DNA of 8,023 nucleotides from an uncultured Pseudomonadota bacterium (GCA_937896265.1 CALBMD010000236.1:1-8023); one strand, 5' to 3'; positions 1 to 6,947 are shown, numbered from the stretch's first letter. Numbers and translations: made by a program. Notes: generated from the letters alone by a model not told the origin.

Positions 1-10
1 CCAATATGTA

Positions 11-50
11 CACTGCGGTTTCGCTCCTCCTTGCGTCTTGCACCCAACCG
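11..50. other. GC-rich non-coding patch, possible piece of a dispersed repeat
   Basis: This 40-base patch has 25 G or C bases, clearly richer than the AT-leaning sequence around it, and it follows the palindrome TGTACA at 7-12. All three forward frames stay open for a while and give short, unconvincing peptides. Such a compositional island in front of a gene is typical of small intergenic repeats, but only one copy lies in this window, so repeat status is a guess. It could also be the tail of an element or gene that begins outside the window. Confidence 0.25.
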
Positions 51-103
51 AACTTTGAATCCTTTAGATTTGTTGGTAAATCTCAAAGAACTTCACTTCT
101 CGG

Positions 104-127
104 TTAAAGCTTTCTTTCTTGCTTTAA
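104..127 (+). promoter_or_regulatory. Leader hairpin just upstream of the symporter ribosome binding site
   Basis: TTAAAGC (104-110) and GCTTTAA (121-127) are perfect 7-base inverted arms around a 10-base pyrimidine loop (TTTCTTTCTT). The stem ends two bases before the Shine-Dalgarno sequence at 130-134. Bases 112-118 (TTCTTTC) could instead pair with GGAGGAA at 130-136, with two G-U wobbles, and hide the ribosome site. The two pairings would compete or form a pseudoknot. The inverted repeat is seen directly; a role in controlling translation is inference, and the T-rich/purine-rich composition makes chance pairing likely. Confidence 0.3.
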
Positions 128-129
128 AT

Positions 130-134
130 GGAGG
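130..134 (+). promoter_or_regulatory. Shine-Dalgarno GGAGG that fixes the TTG start of the symporter
   Basis: GGAGG lies six bases before the TTG at 141. The ATG at 128-130 is out of frame with the symporter and overlaps the site, so it is not an alternative start. The good spacing supports TTG as the true initiation codon. Confidence 0.7.
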
Positions 135-140
135 AATACC

Positions 141-1361
141 TTGCGCTCAGTAGGTACGACACTTTTTGCCTGTGCTTTGGGTGTTTTTTTTGTGCTATAT
201 TGCCCAAGTCTTCTTCCTCTTCTTAAGATTTTTGGGATAATCTACCTTCGCTGTTTAACAGCCCTTGTTATTCCTCTTACAGCAGCAGTAATTTTTCTTG
301 CTATCACTTCTACCCTAAGCGCACAGCATTTAGCGCAGTTAGCCAAGCATATTCTATTCTTTTATGTTGCAAGTAGTGCTCTAGCTTGCCTTACAGGTAT
401 CGGAGCTGCACATCTGGTGCTGACAGCAACGCCAGCTATTTCTCTTGGACAAACACCAACTGCTTTGGTGCCACCTCTAGCGCTAGATACGCTAGTGCTA
501 TCTTTTTTCCCTGACAACTTAATTGGTGCCTTTGCGGGTACAAATCTTTTGCCAGTGATCACTCTTACCTTTGCTATTGCCTTTGCTACCAGAGCGCTCC
601 CTGACAGGCAGAGAGAGCTGGCAACCTTATTGGCAACTACCTGTAGAAGTATCTGTGAAAAGGTTTTGTCTTGGGTGCTCTTTTTTACACCGGCCGCTTT
701 AGTTTGCTTGTTGGCAACGATTCTAGCTAAAAGCGATGCAACATTGCTTAAAAATCTAGCTAATTTTTTCGCCGCTGTAAGCCTCGCTGCTCTTGTCCAT
801 GCATTTTTAACATTGCCACTTATGGCCTGGCTATGGGGAGGATTTAGCGCTTATCGCTATGGCCCCTTGATGGCTAAGCCTCTCCTCTTAGCATTAACAA
901 CAGCATCAAGCATGGCAGCGCTACCTGCTAGTATCGAAGCTAGCGAAAAAAAAGGCCAGGTAGATCCGCGAATCTCCGGTTTTGCCTTGCCTTTGGGCGC
1001 TACTTTGAATATGGATGGTTCGGCTCTCTATCAGGCGCTGGTTGCTATCTTTTTAGCTAAACTTGCTGGTGTGCCTTTGGATTTAGCAAAAGAAATTCTT
1101 ATTTTCTTGCTGGTGATGCTTTCTTCTGCTGGTACAGCAGGTATTCCAAGTGGTGGTCTCATACTTATGAATACTGTCTTAGCGACTATCGGTGTCCCTG
1201 CTGAATGGATCAGTATCTATTTGCTTGTTGATCGGTTTTGGGACTATCCAGTCACCGCTATCAATGTCTGGGGAGATTTAATTGCGGTGAAAGCTGTGCA
1301 CAATCGACTTGCCACAAGAGCTAACTCCGCCTTTTCTTCTGATTCAACTTTATCGCAATAA
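141..1361 (+). CDS. Sodium:dicarboxylate/amino-acid symporter (DAACS/SDF family)
   Basis: This 406-residue inner-membrane protein belongs to the glutamate-transporter (GltPh/EAAT) fold family, which imports dicarboxylates or amino acids with sodium or protons. About the usual family length, it shows the expected order: six N-terminal helices (to about 232), re-entrant hairpin HP1 with TTASSMAALP (253-262), TM7 with GATLNMDGSA (286-295, the NMD sodium motif), HP2 with SSAGTAGIPSGG (328-339), and TM8 (about 356-390). TM8 keeps Asp364, Asp368, Thr372, Asn375 and Asp379, matching GltPh D390, D394, T398, N401 and D405. The arginine that binds the acidic side chain of aspartate (GltPh R397) is Val371 here, so a neutral or non-dicarboxylate substrate is likelier than glutamate. 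Translation starts at TTG, supported by GGAGG six bases upstream. No convincing promoter is visible. The lipase gene follows after 81 bp on the same strand, so co-transcription is possible. Confidence 0.93.
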   Translation: MRSVGTTLFACALGVFFVLYCPSLLPLLKIFGIIYLRCLTALVIPLTAAVIFLAITSTLSAQHLAQLAKHILFFYVASSALACLTGIGAAHLVLTATPAISLGQTPTALVPPLALDTLVLSFFPDNLIGAFAGTNLLPVITLTFAIAFATRALPDRQRELATLLATTCRSICEKVLSWVLFFTPAALVCLLATILAKSDATLLKNLANFFAAVSLAALVHAFLTLPLMAWLWGGFSAYRYGPLMAKPLLLALTTASSMAALPASIEASEKKGQVDPRISGFALPLGATLNMDGSALYQALVAIFLAKLAGVPLDLAKEILIFLLVMLSSAGTAGIPSGGLILMNTVLATIGVPAEWISIYLLVDRFWDYPVTAINVWGDLIAVKAVHNRLATRANSAFSSDSTLSQ

Positions 1362-1442
1362 AAGCCTTTCACCCTAGTTTCTTGACAATGCATTAAGTAC
1401 CATGTCAGGCTGAGCTTATTTCAAAAACAAGAAAGGAGCCCT

Positions 1443-2684
1443 ATGAGCCTTTGTCGCCTACTGATCATAAGCAGCCTTTTTTTCTCACATTTTCTTTTAG
1501 CTATCGATGCGGTGCATCTAGAAAATATAAACTTCATTAGCTCTTATGATCACTCTCTTAGCTATCTTGCGGTTCGTGATCAACGTCTTGGCTATAGTAT
1601 AGCTGTGCCAGGGGTAAGTCCTTTTAATGCAAAAGCTGTTGCTTCGCAAATTGCTCACTCATTTGAGGCTTGTGATTCCCTTAAGTTTCATCATTTGAAA
1701 CGATCGGCGCTTTCCGGGTTAGCACGAATACAATTAGATTATGCAGAATTCGACAATTTTGTAGAGCTTCTTGCCATTATTGCTGCCAAAGAAATAGTTA
1801 ACCTGCGAGATCTGCAAGAGTCTATTAAGATTGATGAGACACAGCTTAAAGCAATGGCTCATCTTAGCCAGCATAGTTACGAGCAGTGGCCAGTGAAACC
1901 AAGGGGAGGGTTTATCCCATACCGCCGTTTTAGTAAAGAAGGTTTATCCGCAGATGCTTTTACGTCACCAGACGGCAGTTCGGTGATTGTTGCTTTTCGA
2001 GGGGCCATGCTTTCGAGAGGGGCAAGTTCATCCGGTGAAGCTGTAGATGACAATCTTCACGCAATTATTTCCATTAGTATGCAAAACACCTTTGATTCTC
2101 TAGCTAAAGTGAGTCTTCTTACTACCCCTATAGCAACTGTTAGCTCAATACTTGGAGGTTTTTTAGACGCAGTTAGTTATATAGTGCGCCCAAATACTCT
2201 CGCTTTTGTTGGTAGTAAAGTCGGTTTTGGGTTAGGTATTGCAGCTCCTGCAGCAATCGTCATCGGTTCGCACCATTTGAAAGGTCAAAGACTTCTAGCA
2301 AGCTATGAAAACGATGCACTTGATTTTGTCGGTCAAATTTTGGATGCGTTTGATGGCAAACGGATTTTTGTGACAGGCCATTCGATGGGTGGCTATCTTG
2401 CGCAATTTGCTGCCTTGCATTTCAATCTGGCAGGGGCTGCTTTCAACGCTCCACCTATTTATGCAGGGCGTCTTCGAGGCTTGCGTGCTATGTACAATCA
2501 GGATTTTTTACATGTCCATATGACAGGTGACCTTTCTCAGCATTTCTTTAGTAGAAAAGGAGCGTTTGGCCGTATTGTCACTCATGGCAGTGGTGAAGTC
2601 TCTTTTGGTGACATGAAAAGATGCCATCAGATTCATCATGTGCTTGGGCATCTAGATAGCTGCTCAAAGCTAGATGGCTGCTAA
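1443..2684 (+). CDS. Exported class 3-type lipase (alpha/beta hydrolase)
   Basis: This is a probable ester or phospholipid hydrolase of 413 residues. It has an N-terminal signal-peptide-like segment (residues 1 to about 20, hydrophobic, ending FLLA), so it probably leaves the cytoplasm. VIVAFRG (181-187) matches the strand and oxyanion region of class 3 lipases, and GHSMG (312-316) is the nucleophile elbow with Ser314. Asp363 (in MTGD) and a His within the cluster His395/398/399/403 probably complete the triad. About 125 residues separate the AFRG and GHSMG motifs, longer than I expect for this family, and the stretch includes two hydrophobic, glycine/alanine-rich segments (about 222-249 and 254-276). 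Residues 24-160 match nothing I recognise. AAAGGAG at 1432-1438 lies four bases before the ATG. The family assignment is strong; substrate and destination (periplasm, surface or host) are unknown. It could be a phospholipase effector, but nothing here proves secretion beyond the inner membrane. Confidence 0.8.
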   Translation: MSLCRLLIISSLFFSHFLLAIDAVHLENINFISSYDHSLSYLAVRDQRLGYSIAVPGVSPFNAKAVASQIAHSFEACDSLKFHHLKRSALSGLARIQLDYAEFDNFVELLAIIAAKEIVNLRDLQESIKIDETQLKAMAHLSQHSYEQWPVKPRGGFIPYRRFSKEGLSADAFTSPDGSSVIVAFRGAMLSRGASSSGEAVDDNLHAIISISMQNTFDSLAKVSLLTTPIATVSSILGGFLDAVSYIVRPNTLAFVGSKVGFGLGIAAPAAIVIGSHHLKGQRLLASYENDALDFVGQILDAFDGKRIFVTGHSMGGYLAQFAALHFNLAGAAFNAPPIYAGRLRGLRAMYNQDFLHVHMTGDLSQHFFSRKGAFGRIVTHGSGEVSFGDMKRCHQIHHVLGHLDSCSKLDGC

Positions 2685-2691
2685 CTTTTTT
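2649..2691 (+). terminator. Possible terminator hairpin at the end of the lipase gene
   Basis: CATCTAG (2649-2655) and CTAGATG (2670-2676) form a perfect 7-base stem inside the last codons of the lipase, with an alternative inner stem TAGCT/AGCTA (2657-2661/2668-2672). A run of six T bases follows at 2686-2691, just past the stop codon. The nine-base gap between stem and T run and the modest GC content make this a weak intrinsic terminator. The convergent kinase gene ends 44 bp beyond the lipase stop, so some termination signal is expected here. A second weak inverted repeat, GAGAT/ATCTC (2710-2726), has no T run on either side. Confidence 0.3.
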
Positions 2692-2728
2692 GCTATGTTT
2701 TGTTCTTTGGAGATGGTGTTGATCTCTA

Positions 2729-4864
2729 TCAAGAAATAAACGGTTTAAGCACTCTTTGAAAATCTGCTAATCTGAAGGGTTTTCCTATAAAATCAACCAT
2801 GCCTGCCTCGAAATATTTCTTCTGATCATGCTCAAATACGTTGGCTGTCATGGCTACCACCATTGGCTGACGAGGATTCTTCATTGCTAAGATTGTAGTT
2901 GTTGCCTGAATACCATCGATTCGAGGCATTTGAATATCCATAAAAATAACGTCATAGGGTTTTTTCTTAGCAAATTCAATGGCTTCTTGGCCATCATTAG
3001 CGAGATCGGCGGCAAGCCCCAGTTTTTTTAGCATATTTAATGCAATAGTTTGGTTGAGTTTAGTATCTTCCACAACAAGAATAGAAAGCTTGGTTGTTAT
3101 TTCTTTTAGTGCTTTATCTAGAGCATCAACGCTTTGGGGGATCTTACCCTCTATAAGAGGCAGAACAAGATGAAATGATGAGCCATGATTTAAAGTACTT
3201 TCAGCGAAAATATGCCCATCCATCATAGTTACAAGCGATTTAGAAATTGCTAGCCCTAGTCCTGTGCCACCATATTGCCTAGTTGTCGAGCTATCAGCTT
3301 GACTGAAGGATTTAAACAGCTGTCCTAGTTGCGTCGATGAAATGCCAATACCTGTATCTTTTACAATGATCTCAATCTTCGTAGATTCTTCCCGTTGACG
3401 ATTGATTGTCACGCTAACTGAGCCTGTAGCTGTGAACTTAATCGAATTGCCGACAAGATTTGCTATGATCTGGCGAAAGCGGTGAGTATCTCCCATAATA
3501 TAAGTAGGTAGAGAAGAGTCTATTTGCAAAGAAAGATCTATGTGCTTTTCCATTGCTGTTGGACGGAACATATCGACGATACTTTCTACGTTGCGGAATA
3601 GATCAAATGAAACAACATGAAGCTTCATCTCGCCGGCTTCGATTTTGGAAAAGTCTAAGATATCATTAATGACAGTTAAGAGCGTTTCACTTGAAGATTG
3701 CACAGTTTCAAGCTGTTGACGAACATGCTGAGGAAGTTGCGTTTGTAATAGCAAATCAGTGATACCAATGATGCCATTCATGGGGGTTCGAATTTCATGA
3801 CTCATATTTGCTAAAAAACGGCTCTTGGCTTCACTAGCCAAGAGAGCTCTATCTCGAGCTTTTTGAAGCTCACGTTGATGAGCTTCTTTCTCGATCTCTT
3901 GTAATTTTTTATCAGTCACATCTTGCATTGTACCCACAATCATGACATCGCGGCCTCGGTAGTGAATTTCTCCAATACTACGAATCCAAACTGTGCGTCG
4001 CCTGGCGGTAAATACTCTAAGCTCGACATCCCATTTTTCTTTCTGATTGAGTGCTCTCTCAAACAGCTTTTGCAGAGGTTCTAGATGAACATGATAGTTT
4101 CTAACGAGGCTTTTTAGATCAGAGTGCTGCTGATATTCAAGATCAAGCAGCTCAAATACTTGCTCACTGAACCAGAATTTTCGCTCGCTTAAATCATAAG
4201 TCCAACCCCCTGTTTTTGTAATCTTATGGCTGGTATTGAGCAAATCCTTTACCTTGTCATTATCATAAAGACTCTTGTTGCGCATATGCTCAAACACTAG
4301 CGCGACGCCTGCAACTAAGAATGTACTGCCACCCATATCCAATACAAGTTTCAAAGGTGTGATAGAGAAAACTACACCATCAAGGCTTCTATCAGCAATG
4401 GGTAGCCAATGAGTCAGTATGGCAATAGCACAGACATTGGTAATAGCAAGAAGAAATGCCAACGGAGGGTTTGCCAAAAAAGCTGCAATAAGAGGTATTA
4501 GTATCATCCAACACGTCATAGATGTATTGATAAATCCAGCTTCCAAGACTCCTGCAATTAATACTATGCTTGAGGCAAAGCCATGCACAAAAATAGCTGC
4601 TTTATAGGATTGCAATATTTTCAAGGAAAACAGCATGAAGGCCGCAATACAAAAAATTGCTATAGCAATCGGGATAGCGCCAGGTGTCGTTTCGAAATTA
4701 AATGGTACCCAAATAATTAGCAGGATAAAGATAGCAAAAGCTAGTAGGACTAATACCTTGCCGCGGAGGTAAGTTTCTGGATCATTACGAATTTCATCAG
4801 GTAGGAACCAGTCAACCAGTTGCATTAGCCATTGTTTGATAATCTTTGGTTCCGGTCGGTTCAT
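2729..4864 (-). CDS. Hybrid sensor histidine kinase with PAS and receiver domains
   Basis: This 711-residue inner-membrane hybrid kinase senses an unknown signal and passes phosphate from His to its own Asp. The N-terminus has a short cytoplasmic stretch, then about six hydrophobic helices (roughly 36-54, 63-81, 88-108, 113-131, 134-154, 172-191) with no large periplasmic loop, which suggests sensing within the membrane. A PAS fold with PAC-like end spans about 213-320, followed by a coiled-coil linker (320-347). HisKA carries the H box SHEIRTP with His356. The HATPase has N-box residues Asn469 and Asn473, DTGIG (503-507) and GGTGLGL (532-538). The C-terminal receiver (about 592-711) keeps Glu599/Asp600, phospho-acceptor Asp643, Thr673 and Lys695, so it should be active. 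There is no HPt domain and no response regulator nearby, so the relay partner must be elsewhere. Upstream sequence before the ATG has only a poor Shine-Dalgarno match. The layout is BarA-like but lacks BarA's HPt, so I give no gene name. Confidence 0.95.
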   Translation of the reverse strand: MNRPEPKIIKQWLMQLVDWFLPDEIRNDPETYLRGKVLVLLAFAIFILLIIWVPFNFETTPGAIPIAIAIFCIAAFMLFSLKILQSYKAAIFVHGFASSIVLIAGVLEAGFINTSMTCWMILIPLIAAFLANPPLAFLLAITNVCAIAILTHWLPIADRSLDGVVFSITPLKLVLDMGGSTFLVAGVALVFEHMRNKSLYDNDKVKDLLNTSHKITKTGGWTYDLSERKFWFSEQVFELLDLEYQQHSDLKSLVRNYHVHLEPLQKLFERALNQKEKWDVELRVFTARRRTVWIRSIGEIHYRGRDVMIVGTMQDVTDKKLQEIEKEAHQRELQKARDRALLASEAKSRFLANMSHEIRTPMNGIIGITDLLLQTQLPQHVRQQLETVQSSSETLLTVINDILDFSKIEAGEMKLHVVSFDLFRNVESIVDMFRPTAMEKHIDLSLQIDSSLPTYIMGDTHRFRQIIANLVGNSIKFTATGSVSVTINRQREESTKIEIIVKDTGIGISSTQLGQLFKSFSQADSSTTRQYGGTGLGLAISKSLVTMMDGHIFAESTLNHGSSFHLVLPLIEGKIPQSVDALDKALKEITTKLSILVVEDTKLNQTIALNMLKKLGLAADLANDGQEAIEFAKKKPYDVIFMDIQMPRIDGIQATTTILAMKNPRQPMVVAMTANVFEHDQKKYFEAGMVDFIGKPFRLADFQRVLKPFIS

Positions 4865-4892
4865 TACAATTCCATGACTTCACAGTGCTTTT

Positions 4893-4912
4893 CTTTCTTA
4901 TCGTTAAGAAAG
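4893..4912. promoter_or_regulatory. Perfect 8-4-8 dyad in the kinase/unknown-gene divergent region
   Basis: CTTTCTTA (4893-4900) and TAAGAAAG (4905-4912) are perfect inverted arms around TCGT. The dyad starts 29 bases upstream of the kinase ATG and lies about 118 bases from the start of the divergent exported-protein gene. No T run follows it on either strand, so it is not an intrinsic terminator. It could be an operator for a dimeric regulator, or a hairpin in the kinase mRNA leader. The symmetry is seen; the function is inferred. Confidence 0.4.
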
Positions 4913-4983
4913 TCGATCTTATTTAGCAGCACAATAAAAATTTACTCTTGCGTTGAGGTTTTAGAAGCATGTAACTTAACCGA

Positions 4984-4989
4984 TATAAA
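4984..4989 (+). promoter_or_regulatory. Candidate -10 box for the exported unknown protein
   Basis: TATAAA matches the sigma-70 -10 consensus at five of six positions. At a 17-base spacer the -35 position (4961-4966, TTAGAA) is a poor match. Transcription would begin near 4996, giving a leader of roughly 35 bases before the ATG at 5030. The surrounding sequence is very AT-rich, so other -10-like hexamers (for example within 5000-5008) are also possible. Confidence 0.3.
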
Positions 4990-5029
4990 GCAATTAAATC
5001 ATATATATGTAAAGATGTTTGGGGGTCAC

Positions 5030-5914
5030 ATGTACAGTAGCAGCAGGTTCCTGGTAATGTTATTGGCGCTATGGATGCCGTTTTGGGGTCAAGCTTCTTA
5101 CCCAGTCGTAGTTCAAGAAGATGATGAAAGATCTACAGTTGGCTCAATAGGCACAGAAGCTGAAGATGACGATGATGCTGTGATAGAAGGAGAAGACCCA
5201 CTAGCAGATATTCGTAAACTTCGTTTTTATAATAAAAAAAGTGTCGCTAAGAAAGTAGGGATTCTTACAGTTGGTACTATCATTACAGGTGGAGTTTTAG
5301 GTGGCTTAGCAGCTGTTACCTTTCTTGCTTTCGATGCAGCTGCTAACGCAGCACATGTTTCAGGTACGTCTTTCTTAGGGGGCAAGGGTGGGAATGCTTT
5401 TTTAAATAAAGTTCAATATAAAAAGCTCTTTAAGTTAGTCGAAGCTTCCTATATTCATCAAGGATTGCTTAAAGCTCGCACAGAAGAAAAGCATAAACAT
5501 GCTAGAGGTAGGATTCATGATTTTTATATTAAATATGTTGTTGATCAATATCCTACAACACGCTTAACCGAAGAAGATGTCGCTAAGCAATTTGTTAAGG
5601 CTCATAAAGTCGGACTTTTTAGCGACGAGGTGAAACAGAAGATTAAGCATGAGAGGGTATTAACGATTGTTCCTGAGGTGTTTGCTTTAGCTAAAACCCG
5701 CGGCTATAGTGATTATGATTTGGTGACTAACCCTGAACCTGGCGTTTACAAGGCGATTAAACATGCTGGGTGGATGAAGATGGTATTATCGCACGTGCTC
5801 TTTTATAAAGGCTCTTTAACGCCAGTAGCTATTTTGCAAGAGCAGTATGAAGTGATGTCAAAAAAAGCTCAGGCTGTTGTTAAAAAAGACAAAACAACTA
5901 GGCCTGAGGCGTAA
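5030..5914 (+). CDS. Unrecognised exported protein with acidic segment and one membrane segment
   Basis: I do not recognise this 294-residue protein. From the ATG at 5030 it begins with a good signal peptide: MYSSSR, a hydrophobic core (about 7-19), then GQA with likely cleavage before Ser23. A very acidic linker follows (about 29-57, including a run of four Asp), then a basic patch (about 62-75), a glycine-rich hydrophobic segment (about 76-104) that probably crosses or inserts into a membrane, and a soluble, lysine-rich helical remainder. No cysteines or catalytic motifs stand out. I chose 5030 because GGGGGT (5021-5026) precedes it and the signal peptide starts cleanly there; ATG 5015 in frame is possible, while an in-frame ATG at 4832 would overlap the kinase gene and is unlikely. 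It is transcribed divergently from the sensor kinase across 165 bp, so common regulation is possible but unproven. It ends 13 bp before the convergent epmA stop. Confidence 0.7.
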   Translation: MYSSSRFLVMLLALWMPFWGQASYPVVVQEDDERSTVGSIGTEAEDDDDAVIEGEDPLADIRKLRFYNKKSVAKKVGILTVGTIITGGVLGGLAAVTFLAFDAAANAAHVSGTSFLGGKGGNAFLNKVQYKKLFKLVEASYIHQGLLKARTEEKHKHARGRIHDFYIKYVVDQYPTTRLTEEDVAKQFVKAHKVGLFSDEVKQKIKHERVLTIVPEVFALAKTRGYSDYDLVTNPEPGVYKAIKHAGWMKMVLSHVLFYKGSLTPVAILQEQYEVMSKKAQAVVKKDKTTRPEA

Positions 5915-5927
5915 GCTTGATTATCAT

Positions 5928-6917
5928 TTAGTAGTGTGCTTCTGGGATAAATGGAGCTTGTGCTCGAAACGGCACAACTTTATCGAGATTGTGGTGGCCA
6001 AGTATTAAAGCTAGCCAACGATCAAAGCCTAGAGCATTACCACAGCAGGGGGGCACTTGGTGCAAGGCCTGGTAAAAATGTTCGTCTTCTAGTGTTACAG
6101 CCTTGCCTATTCCTTGGCGGAAGGTGTTAGTTTCTTGAACGCGTTTCTTGTTTTCTTTAGCATCGATGAGCTCAAAAAAGCCGTTAGAAAGCTCAATACC
6201 TCGCACATATACTTCGAATCTTCGAGCGACACCATCTTCAATGCGAGCTAATGCTGCCTGTGATGCTGGATAGTCATGAAGTACTACCGAACCTAATTTT
6301 TCAATCTCTGGTTCAATCTTTTCAAGCAGGATTTTAAAAAAGGCTGTATCAAAGTCCTCGCCTGGTTGCACAGAAACAATGCCTTTATCTTTGGCCTTGC
6401 TGGCTAGCTCTGGATCTTCATCGATGAGTTCAAGGCCAGCAAATTCCCAGAAAGCTTCTTTTAAGGTGATGTAACGAAATGTTGAGATATTAAGTTTAGG
6501 ATCTGTCGGAAGGTGGCGGCTAACGTATTCATAAGTTTCTCTAAGAAGAGAGAGTGTTTGTTCCATAAAAGCTGGCCAAGAAAAATTTGCTTCATACCAC
6601 TCAAGCATTGTAAATTCTGGATGGTGCCATTTGCTTAACTCGCCATTGTTGCGAAAACAGTTTGATATCTGAAATATCTTTGTAGCGCCTTTAGCCATTA
6701 TTTGCTTCATATGTAGCTCTGGGCTGGATCGCAGCCATAACGAGTGAGGGCGATCATGATGATCTACCCAAGAAGTAGCAAAGTAGTCAAGGTAGCGTTC
6801 TGTGCCTGGGCAAGGTACGGCGATTGGTGTATCGACCTCAAGATATTCTTGATGACCAAAAAAATCACGAATTGCGGCTTTGAGAATATTTCGACTTTTC
6901 CAGAGTTCAACAGACAT
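5928..6917 (-). CDS. epmA: Elongation factor P--(R)-beta-lysine ligase
   Basis: EpmA (also called PoxA, GenX or YjeA) is a cytoplasmic class II lysyl-tRNA synthetase paralogue that attaches (R)-beta-lysine to a conserved lysine of elongation factor P, which then relieves ribosome stalling at proline runs. The 329-residue length matches the E. coli enzyme (325) and lacks the N-terminal anticodon-binding domain of LysRS. Class II motif 1 lies near the N-terminus (about 10-40), SSPELHMK at 64-71, motif 2 in FRNNGELSKWHHPEFTMLEWY (88-108), and motif 3 in GNALGFDR (293-300). Ala295 in motif 3 replaces the glycine of true LysRS, a feature that separates EpmA from LysRS. The start is supported by GAGGAA (complement of 6921-6926) five bases before ATG. 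Neither efp nor epmB, which makes the beta-lysine, is adjacent. The gene is divergent from the 7010 gene and shares a compact promoter region with it. Confidence 0.93.
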   Translation of the reverse strand: MSVELWKSRNILKAAIRDFFGHQEYLEVDTPIAVPCPGTERYLDYFATSWVDHHDRPHSLWLRSSPELHMKQIMAKGATKIFQISNCFRNNGELSKWHHPEFTMLEWYEANFSWPAFMEQTLSLLRETYEYVSRHLPTDPKLNISTFRYITLKEAFWEFAGLELIDEDPELASKAKDKGIVSVQPGEDFDTAFFKILLEKIEPEIEKLGSVVLHDYPASQAALARIEDGVARRFEVYVRGIELSNGFFELIDAKENKKRVQETNTFRQGIGKAVTLEDEHFYQALHQVPPCCGNALGFDRWLALILGHHNLDKVVPFRAQAPFIPEAHY

Positions 6918-6947
6918 ATTTTCCTCTTCGAGTTGGGGGAATAGCGC

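Noticed and set aside
6..107. A 33-codon frame from ATG 6 with a lipobox-like LLASC, suggesting a tiny lipoprotein.
   Set aside because: It has no positively charged n-region, no visible ribosome site in the window, a tail of only about 20 residues, and it lies over the compositionally odd GC-rich patch.
1..153. Frame 1 is open from the window edge to the stop at 151-153, possibly the tail of an upstream gene overlapping the symporter start.
   Set aside because: The 50-residue translation looks like arbitrary sequence, and it runs through the hairpin and the ribosome site of the symporter; it cannot be excluded without upstream sequence.
1382..1410. A perfect -35 hexamer TTGACA (1382-1387) before the lipase.
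   Set aside because: No acceptable -10 box lies 16-18 bases downstream, so it is not called as a promoter.
2708..2728. Inverted repeat GAGAT/ATCTC between the convergent lipase and kinase genes as a shared terminator.
   Set aside because: The stem is only five bases and neither side is followed by a T run in the direction of transcription.
4832..5029. An N-terminal extension of the exported protein starting at ATG 4832.
   Set aside because: It would overlap the start of the kinase gene, cover the dyad and the candidate promoter, and bury the signal peptide.
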